DNA of 64,000 nucleotides from Neorhizobium galegae bv. officinalis (GTDB lineage: Bacteria > Pseudomonadota > Alphaproteobacteria > Rhizobiales > Rhizobiaceae), in assembly GCA_000985875.1 (NCBI GenBank), contig CCRI01000023.1, positions 1 through 64,000 of the forward strand, written 5' to 3'. A program made the translations under genes and the position numbers. Positions 41,547 to 58,959 of this stretch are shown here, piece after piece. The notes beneath the pieces are model-generated. The model was not told the origin of the DNA. It made no database searches and worked only from the letters and a program-made list of their open reading frames with translations. Numbering within the stretch: the first letter of the stretch is position 1; each line of letters begins with the position of its first letter.

Positions 41547-42188
41547 TTACTTCGCGGCCGACTTGACGGCATCGCGAACGACGATCCAAGCGCCCTTGGA
41601 GCCGGGAACGGCACCCTTGACGAGGATCAGGCCACGGTTCTCGTCGGTGGAAACGACTTCGAGGTTCTGGGTGGTGATACGCGTCTGGCCCATGTGACCA
41701 GCCATGCGCTTGCCCTTCCAGACCTTGCCCGGATCCTGGTTGTTACCAGTCGAACCATGCGAACGGTGCGAAACGGACACACCGTGCGTGGCGCGGAGAC
41801 CACCGAAGTTGTGGCGCTTCATGGCGCCGGCGAAACCCTTACCGATCGAGGTACCGGTGACGTCCACCAGCTGACCCGCCGTAAAGTGACCTGCCGTCAG
41901 CTCGGTGCCGACGTCGATCAGATTGTCTTCGGAAACGCGAAACTCGACGAGCTTCGCCTTCGGCTCGACTTCGGCAACGGCGAAATGGCCGCGCAGCGCC
42001 TTGGTCGTGTTCTTCACCTTGGCGGTGCCGGCACCCAGCTGAACGGCAGTGTAGCCGTTCTTGTCTACGGTGCGCTGAGCCACGACCTGGCAGTTTTCCA
42101 ACCGCAATACGGTTACAGGGACATGCTCGCCTGCGTCGTTGTAGACGCGCGTCATTCCCACCTTCTGTGCAATTACACCTGAACGCAT
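41547..42188 (-). CDS. rplC: 50S ribosomal protein L3
   Basis: Large-subunit protein of 213 residues that starts 50S assembly and reaches the peptidyl-transferase centre. It begins MRSGVIAQKVGMTRVYNDAGEHVPVTVL (start at 42188, two turns after an unsupported upstream ATG). The loop GFAGAMKRHNFGGLRATHGVSVSHRSHGSTGNNQDPGKVWKGKRMAGHMG is fully conserved, including the Gln in TGNNQDPG methylated in E. coli. It lies 37 bp after rpsJ. Confidence 0.97.
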   Translation of the reverse strand: MRSGVIAQKVGMTRVYNDAGEHVPVTVLRLENCQVVAQRTVDKNGYTAVQLGAGTAKVKNTTKALRGHFAVAEVEPKAKLVEFRVSEDNLIDVGTELTAGHFTAGQLVDVTGTSIGKGFAGAMKRHNFGGLRATHGVSVSHRSHGSTGNNQDPGKVWKGKRMAGHMGQTRITTQNLEVVSTDENRGLILVKGAVPGSKGAWIVVRDAVKSAAK

Positions 42189-42225
42189 CGGTTCAATCCT
42201 TCTCACTCAGCCCGAGACAAAAGTC

Positions 42226-42534
42226 TCAGAGCTTGATCTCAACATCGACACCAGCGGCGAGGTCGAGCTTCATCAGCGCGTCCACCGTCTGCGGTGTCGG
42301 GTCAACGATATCGAGAAGGCGCTTGTGCGTGCGCATCTCGAACTGCTCGCGGCTCTTCTTGTCGATGTGGGGGGACCGGTTTACCGTAAACTTCTCGATG
42401 CGGGTCGGAAGCGGAACGGGGCCCCGGACGCTTGCGCCGGTGCGCTTCGCCGTCGACACGATCTCGCGCGTCGACGCGTCGAGAATGCGGTGATCGAACG
42501 CCTTCAGGCGAATGCGGATATTTTGGCCGTTCAT
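42226..42534 (-). CDS. rpsJ: 30S ribosomal protein S10
   Basis: Small-subunit protein of 102 residues that also pairs with NusB in antitermination complexes. MNGQNIRIRLKAFDHRILDAST, then GPVPLPTRIEKFTVNRSPHIDKKSREQFEMRTHKR (the classic S10 segment), then DLAAGVDVEIKL. First gene of the S10 set, behind a structured leader of about 260 bp after tuf. Confidence 0.98.
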   Translation of the reverse strand: MNGQNIRIRLKAFDHRILDASTREIVSTAKRTGASVRGPVPLPTRIEKFTVNRSPHIDKKSREQFEMRTHKRLLDIVDPTPQTVDALMKLDLAAGVDVEIKL

Positions 42535-42796
42535 TCGACGTTATCCTTGTTGTCTGTTTATCCACGTGCCAACCCAATAGGGCACGGGTTGTTCTCTTAC
42601 CTTAAGGCGGACCACCGGTTTCAAAGATCGAAGGGGACACCGAAATACGGCGTCCCTTTCCAGTCTTCGGGCCTTTGGCCCACCTTGTTTGTTCCTTGCC
42701 CGCCTCGAACCCGAAGCAGACGGCAAATCACGCTCGCGCGCCATTTGCTACATTTTTGTGTCATACGCAAGCGGCCAGGGCCGCTTGCGTTAAAAC
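42535..42796 (-). promoter_or_regulatory. Structured leader between tuf and rpsJ (S10 leader)
   Basis: A 262-bp spacer rich in inverted repeats. Beyond the tuf terminator-like stem (42765-42790) the minus strand holds a 9-bp stem GGGACGCCG / CGGTGTCCC (one G-U pair, 42634-42656) and a CGTGCC / GGCACG stem (42565-42570 with 42581-42586). It also has GGGCC / GGCCC pairing near 42668-42680. In E. coli L4 controls the S10 operon through such a leader; here the arrangement suggests leader control but is not the same structure. No clear -35/-10 pair was found. Confidence 0.5.
42765..42790 (-). terminator. Hairpin after tuf (copy 1)
   Basis: Perfect 12-bp stem ACGCAAGCGGCC / GGCCGCTTGCGT with only 2 unpaired bases, 6 bp after the tuf stop codon. 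On the minus strand ATGACACAAAAATG follows, a weak T context, so it may be a partial terminator or a 3'-end protector. Confidence 0.55.
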
Positions 42797-43972
<1,176 letters not shown>

Positions 43973-44038
43973 TTCCGGCTTCTCCGTTCTTATCCCCGTC
44001 AGGGGTTATTCTCTAATTGATTGGGCGGGTTACCCCGG

Positions 44039-46138
44039 TCACTTCTGACCGGAGTACTTAGCCTGGATTTCGTTTGCGACGTTGGTCGGAACCGGTGCGT
44101 AGTGATCGAAGGTCATCGAATACTGCGCGCGGCCCTGGGACATGGAGCGCAGGTTGTCGACGTACTTGAACATGTTCGCGAGCGGCACGTGGGCGTTGAT
44201 CACGACGGCGATGCCGCGCGATTCCTGGCCCTGGATCTGGCCGCGACGGGAGTTCAGGTCGCCGATGACGTCACCGACGTAATCTTCCGGCGTGACGACT
44301 TCGACCTTCATCATCGGCTCGAGGAGCTGGGCACCGGCCTTCTTGGCTGCTTCACGGAAGCAGGCGCGGGAGGCGATTTCGAATGCCAGAACCGAGGAGT
44401 CGACGTCGTGGAAGGCGCCATCGATGAGGGTCGCCTTGACGCCCAGCATCGGGAAGCCAGCCAGCGGACCGGAAGACAGAACGCTTTCGATGCCCTTCTG
44501 GACGCCCGGGATGTATTCCTTCGGAACAGCACCGCCGACGATCTTGGATTCGAACTTGAAGTCGTCGCCATCCGGGTTCGGTTCGAAGACGATCTTGACG
44601 CGCGCGAACTGGCCGGTACCACCGGACTGCTTCTTGTGCGTGTAGTCTTCTTCGTGCTTGCGCGTGATGGTTTCGCGGTAAGCAACCTGCGGAGCACCAA
44701 CGGTGGCTTCGACCTTGAACTCGCGACGCATGCGGTCGACGAGAATGTCGAGGTGAAGTTCACCCATGCCGGCGATGATCGTCTGGCCGGATTCCTCGTC
44801 TGTCTTGACGCGGAAGGACGGGTCTTCGGCAGCCAGGCGGTTGAGCGCGAGGCCCATCTTTTCCTGGTCGCCCTTGGACTTCGGCTCGATGGCGATCTGG
44901 ATGACCGGCTCGGGGAATTCCATGCGCTCGAGGATGACCGGCTTCAGCGGATCGCAGAGCGTGTCGCCCGTGGTGGTTTCCTTGAGGCCTGCGAGAGCGA
45001 CGATGTCGCCGGCGAAGGCTTCTTCGATGTCTTCACGGGAGTTCGAGTGCATCTGCAGCATACGGCCGACGCGCTCGCGCTTTTCCTTGACCGTGTTCAA
45101 CAGAGCGGCGCCCTTTTCGAGCTTGCCCGAGTAGATACGGCAGAAGGTGAGCGAACCGACGAAGGGGTCGTTCATGATCTTGAAAGCGAGCATCGAGAGA
45201 GGCTCGTTGTCATCGGCATGACGGTCGATTTCGGCTTCGGTCTTGACGTCGATGCCCTTGATCGCCGGAATGTCTGCCGGGGACGGCAGGAATTCGACAA
45301 CGGCGTCGAGGAGCGGCTGAACGCCCTTGTTCTTGAAGGCGGAACCGCAGAACATCGGGAAGAACTTGACGTCGATGGTGCCGCGACGGATGAGCGCACG
45401 GATCTTATCGTTGTCCGGCATGACGCCGTTCAGATAGTTTTCCATGGCTTCTTCGTCGATGTCGACGATGGTCTCGATCATCTTTTCGCGGAACTCTTCA
45501 GCGCGTTCCTTGAGGTCTTCCGGGATTTCGACGACGTCCCACTGGGCGCCGAGCGACTCGTCGCGCCAGACGAGAGCGTTCATCTCGATCAGATCGACGA
45601 TGCCCTTGAACTCGGTTTCAGCACCGATCGGCAGCTGGCAGACAACCGCGGTCGCGCCGAGGCGCGTCTTGATCATCTCGACCGAGCGATAGAAATCGGC
45701 GCCGGTCTTGTCCATCTTGTTGCAGAAGATCAGGCGCGGAACGTTGTACTTGTCGGCCTGGCGCCAGACGGTTTCCGTCTGCGGCTCAACGCCGGCATTG
45801 GCGTCGAGAAGAGCGACAGCACCGTCGAGCACGCGCAGCGAACGTTCGACTTCGATGGTGAAGTCGACGTGGCCGGGGGTGTCGATGATGTTGAAGCGGC
45901 GCATCTTGCCGTCGCGACCCTTCCAGAAGGTCGTGGTCGCAGCGGAGGTGATCGTGATGCCACGCTCCTGCTCCTGCTCCATCCAGTCCATCGTGGCTGC
46001 GCCGTCGTGAACTTCGCCGATCTTGTGCGACTTGCCGGTGTAATAAAGGATACGCTCGGTGGTCGTGGTCTTGCCGGCGTCGATATGCGCCATGATACCG
46101 AAATTGCGGTAGTCTTCGATTTTATATTCGCGAGCCAT
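44039..46138 (-). CDS. fusA: Elongation factor G
   Basis: Translocase of 699 residues that moves tRNA and mRNA after peptide-bond formation and, with RRF, recycles ribosomes. The GTPase domain has AHIDAGKTTTTERIL (about 16-30), DTPGHVDFTIEVERSLRVLDGAV and NKMDKTGADF. Domain II contains RIYSGKL and domain IV GGAVPKEYIPGV, whose loop reaches the decoding centre. It lies 33 bp after rpsG and 66 bp before tuf. Confidence 0.98.
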   Translation of the reverse strand: MAREYKIEDYRNFGIMAHIDAGKTTTTERILYYTGKSHKIGEVHDGAATMDWMEQEQERGITITSAATTTFWKGRDGKMRRFNIIDTPGHVDFTIEVERSLRVLDGAVALLDANAGVEPQTETVWRQADKYNVPRLIFCNKMDKTGADFYRSVEMIKTRLGATAVVCQLPIGAETEFKGIVDLIEMNALVWRDESLGAQWDVVEIPEDLKERAEEFREKMIETIVDIDEEAMENYLNGVMPDNDKIRALIRRGTIDVKFFPMFCGSAFKNKGVQPLLDAVVEFLPSPADIPAIKGIDVKTEAEIDRHADDNEPLSMLAFKIMNDPFVGSLTFCRIYSGKLEKGAALLNTVKEKRERVGRMLQMHSNSREDIEEAFAGDIVALAGLKETTTGDTLCDPLKPVILERMEFPEPVIQIAIEPKSKGDQEKMGLALNRLAAEDPSFRVKTDEESGQTIIAGMGELHLDILVDRMRREFKVEATVGAPQVAYRETITRKHEEDYTHKKQSGGTGQFARVKIVFEPNPDGDDFKFESKIVGGAVPKEYIPGVQKGIESVLSSGPLAGFPMLGVKATLIDGAFHDVDSSVLAFEIASRACFREAAKKAGAQLLEPMMKVEVVTPEDYVGDVIGDLNSRRGQIQGQESRGIAVVINAHVPLANMFKYVDNLRSMSQGRAQYSMTFDHYAPVPTNVANEIQAKYSGQK

Positions 46139-46171
46139 AGGACTGCCTTTCGAAATTCGATCGGGTGAAGA

Positions 46172-46642
46172 TTACCAACGGTAATGCGAGAATGCGCGGT
46201 TGGCGTCGGCCATCTTGTGCGTGTCTTCACGCTTCTTGACGGCGCTGCCACGGTTGTTTGCAGCATCCATAAGTTCACCGGAAAGGCGATCGACCATCGT
46301 CGTTTCGTTGCGCTTGCGGGCAGCAGCGATCACCCAACGGATCGCGAGAGCCTGACGGCGCTCGGGACGAACGTCGACCGGAACCTGGTAGGTCGCACCA
46401 CCAACGCGGCGCGAACGAACTTCGACATGCGGCGCGACATTGTCGAGCGCCGAATGGAAGATACCCAGCGGGTCGGCCTTGGCCTTGCCCTGCACGACGT
46501 CGAACGCGCCGTAAACGATGTTTTCAGCTACGGACTTCTTGCCGTGGAGCATGATCGCATTCATGAACTTCGTGACGACCAGATCGCCGAACTTCGGGTC
46601 CGGATTGATCTCACGCTTCTCTGCACTATGGCGTCGGGACAT
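46172..46642 (-). CDS. rpsG: 30S ribosomal protein S7
   Basis: Assembly-initiating head protein of 156 residues at the exit site. MSRRHSAEKREINPDPKFGD, then VEVRSRRVGGATYQVPVDVRPERRQALAIRW, the S7 signature. ANRAFSHYRW ends it. In E. coli S7 represses its own operon. It lies 78 bp after rpsL. Confidence 0.98.
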   Translation of the reverse strand: MSRRHSAEKREINPDPKFGDLVVTKFMNAIMLHGKKSVAENIVYGAFDVVQGKAKADPLGIFHSALDNVAPHVEVRSRRVGGATYQVPVDVRPERRQALAIRWVIAAARKRNETTMVDRLSGELMDAANNRGSAVKKREDTHKMADANRAFSHYRW

Positions 46643-46720
46643 ACTTCTCGTCTCTCAATTGTTGCGGGCGCTTTACCACGCGGAGAACCTCGCGCAGCGC
46701 CGGATAATCAGAATGCCGAA

Positions 46721-47092
46721 TTACTTCGGACGCTTCGCACCGTACTTGGAACGGCGCTGCTTGCGGTTCTTGACGCCCTGGGTGTCGAGAACGCCGCGGA
46801 TGATGTGGTAACGAACGCCCGGCAAGTCCTTGACGCGGCCGCCGCGGATCATCACGACGGAGTGTTCCTGCAGGTTGTGGCCTTCACCCGGGATATAGCC
46901 GATGACTTCGAAGCCGTTGGTCAGGCGGATCTTGGCAACCTTACGCAGAGCCGAGTTCGGCTTCTTCGGGGTCGTCGTGTAAACGCGGGTGCAAACGCCG
47001 CGCTTCTGGGGGTTTTCCTGCAGAGCAGGAACCTTGTTACGCTTTACGTTCGCCTGGCGAGGCTTGCGGATCAGCTGGTTTACGGTAGGCAT
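46721..47092 (-). CDS. rpsL: 30S ribosomal protein S12
   Basis: Decoding-centre protein of 123 residues. MPTVNQLIRKPRQ and GGRVKDLPGVRYHIIRG are standard. Lys43 (in TPKKPNSALRK) and Lys88 (in RVKDLPG), the positions changed in classical streptomycin resistance, carry the ordinary sensitive residues. First gene of the str set, with a promoter candidate about 260 bp upstream. Confidence 0.98.
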   Translation of the reverse strand: MPTVNQLIRKPRQANVKRNKVPALQENPQKRGVCTRVYTTTPKKPNSALRKVAKIRLTNGFEVIGYIPGEGHNLQEHSVVMIRGGRVKDLPGVRYHIIRGVLDTQGVKNRKQRRSKYGAKRPK

Positions 47093-47351
47093 TCAACCAT
47101 CCCTTACGTTTTTCTCAGTACCCTTTCGGGCCGATCTGATGCCGTTTCCGGCGGCGGCACACACATTTCCTCATGCGCAAAACGTGGCCCGATCCGCTTT
47201 TCGGATGGACCACAGAAAGCAGAGGACGCATTCCTCATGCGTCGTGCGTGCAGCATTCGTGTCTTCAACGTGCGTATGGAACCGTGTCTGAGGCGTACTC
47301 CGGAACGAGTCGTTCCGAACGGGCAAGCCTCACATCGCTTCCGATGCGGGG

Positions 47352-47381
47352 CGTTTACTGTTTTCCCCCCTGCCCGTCAAG
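47352..47381 (-). promoter_or_regulatory. Housekeeping promoter candidate of the str operon
   Basis: On the minus strand CTTGACG (-35 TTGACG, 47380-47375), 17 bases, TAAACG (-10, 47357-47352). The CTTGAC form is the alphaproteobacterial preference. The same TAAACG with a 17-base spacer recurs upstream of the second tuf gene. Confidence 0.55.
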
Positions 47382-47516
47382 ACCAAATCCTAAATTATTG
47401 CCCCAAACCCTTGGTTTCGGGGCCAAACGGAGGGTTTGGAGACGGGCCTTGGAGAAATATGAGATGCCCTCGCGGATAATGTTTGGGAATCGCCGCTGAT
47501 CGCACTAAAGAGTGCG

Positions 47517-47541
47517 GGAACCTTCCGTTCCGCCTCGTCTT
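47517..47541 (+). promoter_or_regulatory. Weak GGAAC-type stress promoter candidate
   Basis: GGAAC (47517-47521), 18 bases, TT (47540-47541); the -10 reads TCTT, one base off TGTT. It lies 35 bp before the start of the 97-residue gene. Confidence 0.35.
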
Positions 47542-47576
47542 CGGACGATACCAGGGAATCGCTCGCGGAGATGACC

Positions 47577-47870
47577 ATGATCGCCACACCCGACAATGAC
47601 AACAACCTCGACGGGCCGATGGTCTTCATCATCATCGGCAAGGGCTATGAGACGAAGGGCGCCGAAGGCATCGAGCTGCATATCATGCTGCGCGCGCCGG
47701 ACGACGATTCCGCCGTGCGCGAGGCGCTCAACGCCCTGTCGGAAGAAGGCTTCATCGAGGCCGACCTCGACCAGATCGGCGTCCTGACCGACGAACCCAC
47801 CGAGGAACCGCATGCCTCGGCCTACCAGGGCGCGCTCGAAGGCGAAGTGGCGATCATCCGGTTCGAGTAG
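47577..47870 (+). CDS. Small acidic hypothetical protein (97 residues)
   Basis: Cytoplasmic acidic protein of 97 residues. ATG 47577 has GGAG 6 bases upstream; an ATG two codons earlier overlaps that signal. The core GPMVFIIIGKGYETKGAEGIELHIMLRAPDDDSAVREALNALSEEGFIEADLDQIGVL reads as an alternating beta-alpha-beta fold of about 60 residues, followed by an acidic loop (TDEPTEEP) and a last strand GEVAIIRFE. I do not recognise the family. It is the only plus-strand gene within the 27.7-63 kb minus-strand supercluster. Confidence 0.65.
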   Translation: MIATPDNDNNLDGPMVFIIIGKGYETKGAEGIELHIMLRAPDDDSAVREALNALSEEGFIEADLDQIGVLTDEPTEEPHASAYQGALEGEVAIIRFE

Positions 47871-47911
47871 TCTCGATCTTCGAAGAGGCCTGACCGCCCT
47901 CACCTCTTCCC

Positions 47912-47940
47912 GCCGGCGCCTGCAAGAGTGCCGGCCTTTC
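47912..47940 (+). terminator. Terminator after the 97-residue gene
   Basis: GCCGGC / GCCGGC stem (6 bp, 12-base loop) followed by CTTTCCG, 41 bp past the stop codon. Confidence 0.5.
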
Positions 47941-48060
47941 CGCTCAGCGGCATTTCTCTTTCGACCTCACAAGCGGTGACTTGCCTCCCTAGCCGGCGTA
48001 TTCACGGCGGAGCTGCCGTGGCGCGCGCTGCCCTTGAGCAATTCACCAAAACATGCCTCA

Positions 48061-48088
48061 GCCGCCGAGCAGTCTCGGCGGCTTTTTG
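48061..48088 (+). terminator. Strong plus-strand terminator before rpoC
   Basis: Perfect 9-bp stem GCCGCCGAG / CTCGGCGGC with a 4-base loop, followed by TTTTTGATG on the plus strand. It is the second plus-strand terminator after the 97-residue gene, either a back-up or the end of a separate short RNA. Confidence 0.8.
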
Positions 48089-48118
48089 ATGTCCCTTCCC
48101 CTCGCCGCGTAGAATGAA

Positions 48119-48150
48119 AAAAACCGCCCGGATCGCTCCGGGCGGTTTTT
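48119..48150. terminator. Bidirectional terminator of the rpoBC operon
   Basis: Perfect 14-bp inverted repeat AAAAACCGCCCGGA / TCCGGGCGGTTTTT with a 4-base loop, giving T-runs on both strands. On the minus strand it ends rpoC transcription 25 bp after the stop codon. Confidence 0.9.
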
Positions 48151-48174
48151 GATGTTCAATTGGCAGCAGCCGGA

Positions 48175-52386
<4,212 letters not shown>

Positions 52387-52536
52387 GCCTATCTCCTTTA
52401 GGGGCGGAAGCCCTCGGCTTGCGATCGCAACAGTCCAAATTCCCGGGACGGACCGTCCGATGCATTAAAACGGTATTAGCCGCGAAATGCGGCGAAAGTT
52501 TCCCTATCCTGCCGGCGGATACCGGCGGAGGGAGCA

Positions 52537-52561
52537 GCGCGCGCCTTCAATCGGCGCGCGC
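52537..52561 (-). other. Hairpin between rpoB and rpoC
   Basis: Perfect 9-bp stem GCGCGCGCC / GGCGCGCGC with a 7-base loop, about 10 bp after the rpoB stop codon. No T-run follows; a likely processing or stability element. Confidence 0.5.
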
Positions 52562-52571
52562 CTCGTTATGA

Positions 52572-56708
<4,137 letters not shown>

Positions 56709-56868
56709 CGTCGCTCCTTCAAAATTGCATCCGGGCCTGCAACGGACGGGGTTCGCTGGCCAGTCGATCCCGTCGATCAATGGGTATTCTCAATCTCGTC
56801 CCACCTCTCGAACACGCCAGGCCGGATTGCCTTTTCTGTTCGATTCGGGACCATCCTCTTGAGAACCC

Positions 56869-56904
56869 ATTACCCAGGAACCGTTTTGACGGTTCCTGGG
56901 TAAT
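56869..56904 (-). other. 16-bp hairpin between rplL and rpoB
   Basis: A perfect 16-bp stem (ATTACCCAGGAACCGT paired with its complement) capped by 4 bases. It lies about 50 bp after the rplL stop codon and 165 bp before rpoB. On the minus strand GGGTTCTC follows, so a simple terminator is unlikely. E. coli has an attenuator and an RNase III site at this same position. Confidence 0.7.
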
Positions 56905-56956
56905 ACGTTCGGAGGAAATGGGCGGGAGAGGAGACCTCCCCCGCCGCATTCCGATA

Positions 56957-57334
<378 letters not shown>

Positions 57335-57394
57335 TTTACTAGTTCCTTATATTCGGTTCGAACTTGATTTGGGTATGAACAGCGAAAAACCGCC

Positions 57395-57916
57395 TTAAGC
57401 GGCTTCCTCGTCCTTCTTGGCGTAGGCCGCGAACACGCGGGCAAGCTGGCTTGCCGGTGCTGCAACAACCGTGGCGACGCGGGTAGCCGGGGCATTCAAG
57501 AGGCCCAGCAGCTTGCCGCGAAGCTCGTCCAGCGAAGGCAGGGTCGCAAGCGACTTGACCGCATCCGCAGTGAGCGTGGTTGCACCCATGGAACCGCCCA
57601 GAACAATGATCTTGTCATTGGTCTTGGCAAAATCCATGACGACCTTCGGAGCCGTTACCGGGTCTTCGCTGAATGCGATCAGCGTCTGACCCTTGAAGAG
57701 ATTTGACATCCCTTCCGACTCCGTACCCTGAAGAGCGATCTTGGCCAGACGGTTCTTCGCGACTTTGACGGTGCCGCCAGCAGCGCGCATCTTCGAACGA
57801 AAATCGTTCATCTGCGCAACTGTGACACCAGCATAGTGGGCCACGACAACCGAACCAGAAGCCTTGAAGACTTCGTTCAGCTCCGTGACAAATTCGCGCT
57901 TTTCCGCTCTTTCCAC
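57395..57916 (-). CDS. rplJ: 50S ribosomal protein L10
   Basis: Stalk base protein of 173 residues that anchors L7/L12 dimers and, in E. coli, represses its own mRNA. I choose a GTG start at 57916 (VERAEKREFVTELNEVF), with GGAG about 7 bases upstream; family members begin at this place. A 49-codon upward extension runs through the RNA leader and is rejected. GVTVAQMNDFRSKMRAAGG and the C-terminal helix that binds L7/L12 are present. It is preceded by a 346-bp structured leader. Confidence 0.95.
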   Translation of the reverse strand: MERAEKREFVTELNEVFKASGSVVVAHYAGVTVAQMNDFRSKMRAAGGTVKVAKNRLAKIALQGTESEGMSNLFKGQTLIAFSEDPVTAPKVVMDFAKTNDKIIVLGGSMGATTLTADAVKSLATLPSLDELRGKLLGLLNAPATRVATVVAAPASQLARVFAAYAKKDEEAA

Positions 57917-57974
57917 TGTCTGTCTCCAGTTGACGGGACCGCAATCCTGCAGGCCCCATCGGGTTGCCTTTGCC

Positions 57975-57990
57975 TCAAGGGATCCCTTGA
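57975..57990. repeat. 16-bp perfect palindrome in the rplJ leader
   Basis: TCAAGGGATCCCTTGA reads the same on both strands. It lies about 60 bp before the rplJ start codon and overlaps the alternative pairings of the leader. Confidence 0.8.
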
Positions 57991-58179
57991 TTAGGACCCC
58001 AAGCGACGCTTGAGGATCCTGTCCCCTCGCACTGTCGCCACAGGGGCTCCAGGCACAAGGCACACTAGGCTCGAACCGAATTTACGAGGCGCATGGCACC
58101 TCAAAAATCTCGGGTCTTACCCGTCTCATGCAGGCATCAAGTGATTAAGGTCGAAACCACCCGCAATCTCGGACAGGAA

Positions 58180-58199
58180 TTCCCAGGTTTCCCTGGGAA
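58180..58199 (-). other. GAAA-tetraloop hairpin (third of three after rplA)
   Basis: On the minus strand TTCCCAGG-GAAA-CCTGGGAA: an 8-bp perfect stem with a GNRA loop. Confidence 0.75.
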
Positions 58200-58202
58200 A
58201 TC

Positions 58203-58222
58203 CCCGGCCCCGAAGGACCGGG
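58203..58222 (-). other. UUCG-tetraloop hairpin (second of three after rplA)
   Basis: On the minus strand CCCGGTCC-TTCG-GGGCCGGG: 8 pairs including one G-U, capped by the very stable UUCG loop. Confidence 0.75.
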
Positions 58223-58232
58223 AATTCATGCG

Positions 58233-58256
58233 GTCCGGAACCCGAAGGCTCCGGAC
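58233..58256 (-). other. UUCG-tetraloop hairpin (first of three after rplA)
   Basis: On the minus strand GTCCGGAGCC-TTCG-GGTTCCGGAC: 10 pairs including one G-U, capped by UUCG, starting 6 bp after the rplA stop codon. No T-run follows. Confidence 0.75.
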
Positions 58257-58262
58257 AAAACT

Positions 58263-58958
58263 TTAGATCGTGACCGTCGACGGATCGATCTTGACGCCCG
58301 GACCCATGGTCGAGGAGATCGCTACCCGCTTGAGGTAGTTGCCCTTGGCGCCGGCCGGCTTGGCCTTGATGACGGCGTCAGCGAAAGCCTTGATGTTCTC
58401 TTCGAGAGCCTTGGCTTCGAAGGAGGCCTTGCCGATACCGGCGTGGATGATGCCAGCCTTTTCGACGCGGAACTCGACAGCGCCGCCCTTGGAGGCCTTG
58501 ACGGCGCCAGCGACGTCCATGGTGACGGTCCCGACCTTCGGGTTCGGCATCATGCCGCGCGGGCCGAGAACCTTACCGAGACGGCCGACGAGCGGCATCA
58601 TGTCCGGGGTGGCGATGCAGCGATCGAAGTCGATCTTGCCGCCTTGGACGATTTCGACGAGGTCTTCTGCGCCGACGATGTCCGCGCCGGCAGCCTTGGC
58701 TTCGTCAGCCTTGGCGCCGCGTGCGAAAACGGCAACACGAACGTCACGGCCGGTGCCGTTCGGCAGGTTGACCACGCCGCGGACCATCTGGTCTGCGTGA
58801 CGCGGATCGACGCCGAGGTTCATGGCGATTTCGACGGTTTCGTCGAACTTGGCGACCGCACGCTCCTTGACCATCGAAATGGCGTCGGTAAGCGCTACGA
58901 GCTTGGTCGGATCCACGCCTTCGCGGATCTTCTGAATACGCTTTGCAAGCTTTGCCAT
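58263..58958 (-). CDS. rplA: 50S ribosomal protein L1
   Basis: Protein of 231 residues forming the mobile L1 stalk that releases deacylated tRNA. MAKLAKRIQKIREG, then FDETVEIAMNLGVDPRHADQMVRG, FDRCIATPDMMPLVGRLGKVLGPRGMMPNPK (the L1 signature) and YLKRVAISSTMGPGVKID. It starts 1 bp after the rplK stop codon. In E. coli L1 represses this pair through the rplK leader. Confidence 0.98.
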   Translation of the reverse strand: MAKLAKRIQKIREGVDPTKLVALTDAISMVKERAVAKFDETVEIAMNLGVDPRHADQMVRGVVNLPNGTGRDVRVAVFARGAKADEAKAAGADIVGAEDLVEIVQGGKIDFDRCIATPDMMPLVGRLGKVLGPRGMMPNPKVGTVTMDVAGAVKASKGGAVEFRVEKAGIIHAGIGKASFEAKALEENIKAFADAVIKAKPAGAKGNYLKRVAISSTMGPGVKIDPSTVTI

Positions 58959-58959
58959 G

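Larger units (their letters stand above)
47093..47576. other. Divergent intergenic region upstream of the str operon
   Basis: About 480 bp between rpsL and the small plus-strand gene. It holds the str promoter candidate (47352-47381), a leader of about 250 bases for rpsL with a short ATCCG / CGGAT hairpin, and on the other side a GGAAC element (47517-47541). The open frames across it have no start signals and look random. Confidence 0.5.
47871..48174. other. Convergent intergenic region with three terminator-like hairpins
   Basis: About 300 bp between the plus-strand small gene and the rpoC end, without a gene. Besides the hairpins at 47912, 48061 and 48119 it contains GACTTGCCTCCCTAG (47971-47985), a CCUCC-type stretch. 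A short plus-strand RNA ending at the 48061 terminator is possible, but no promoter is evident. Confidence 0.45.
57917..58262 (-). promoter_or_regulatory. rplJ leader region (L10-type leader) with alternative pairings
   Basis: The 346-bp space between rplA and rplJ. Nearest rplJ the minus strand holds GGATCCTCAAGCG pairing back to CGCTTGGGGTCC (57994-58019), followed by the 16-bp palindrome TCAAGGGATCCCTTGA (57975-57990). CCTCAAG (58009-58015) can instead pair with CTTGAGG (57973-57979), so the two shapes exclude each other, as expected of a control leader. A 7-bp stem GAGGTGC / GCGCCTC lies near 58085-58105. Three tetraloop hairpins occupy the end near rplA. Confidence 0.55.

Noticed and set aside
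58180..58256. The three tetraloop hairpins as a CRISPR array
   Set aside because: The stems differ in sequence, there are no equal-length direct repeats or spacers, and no cas genes occur in the window.
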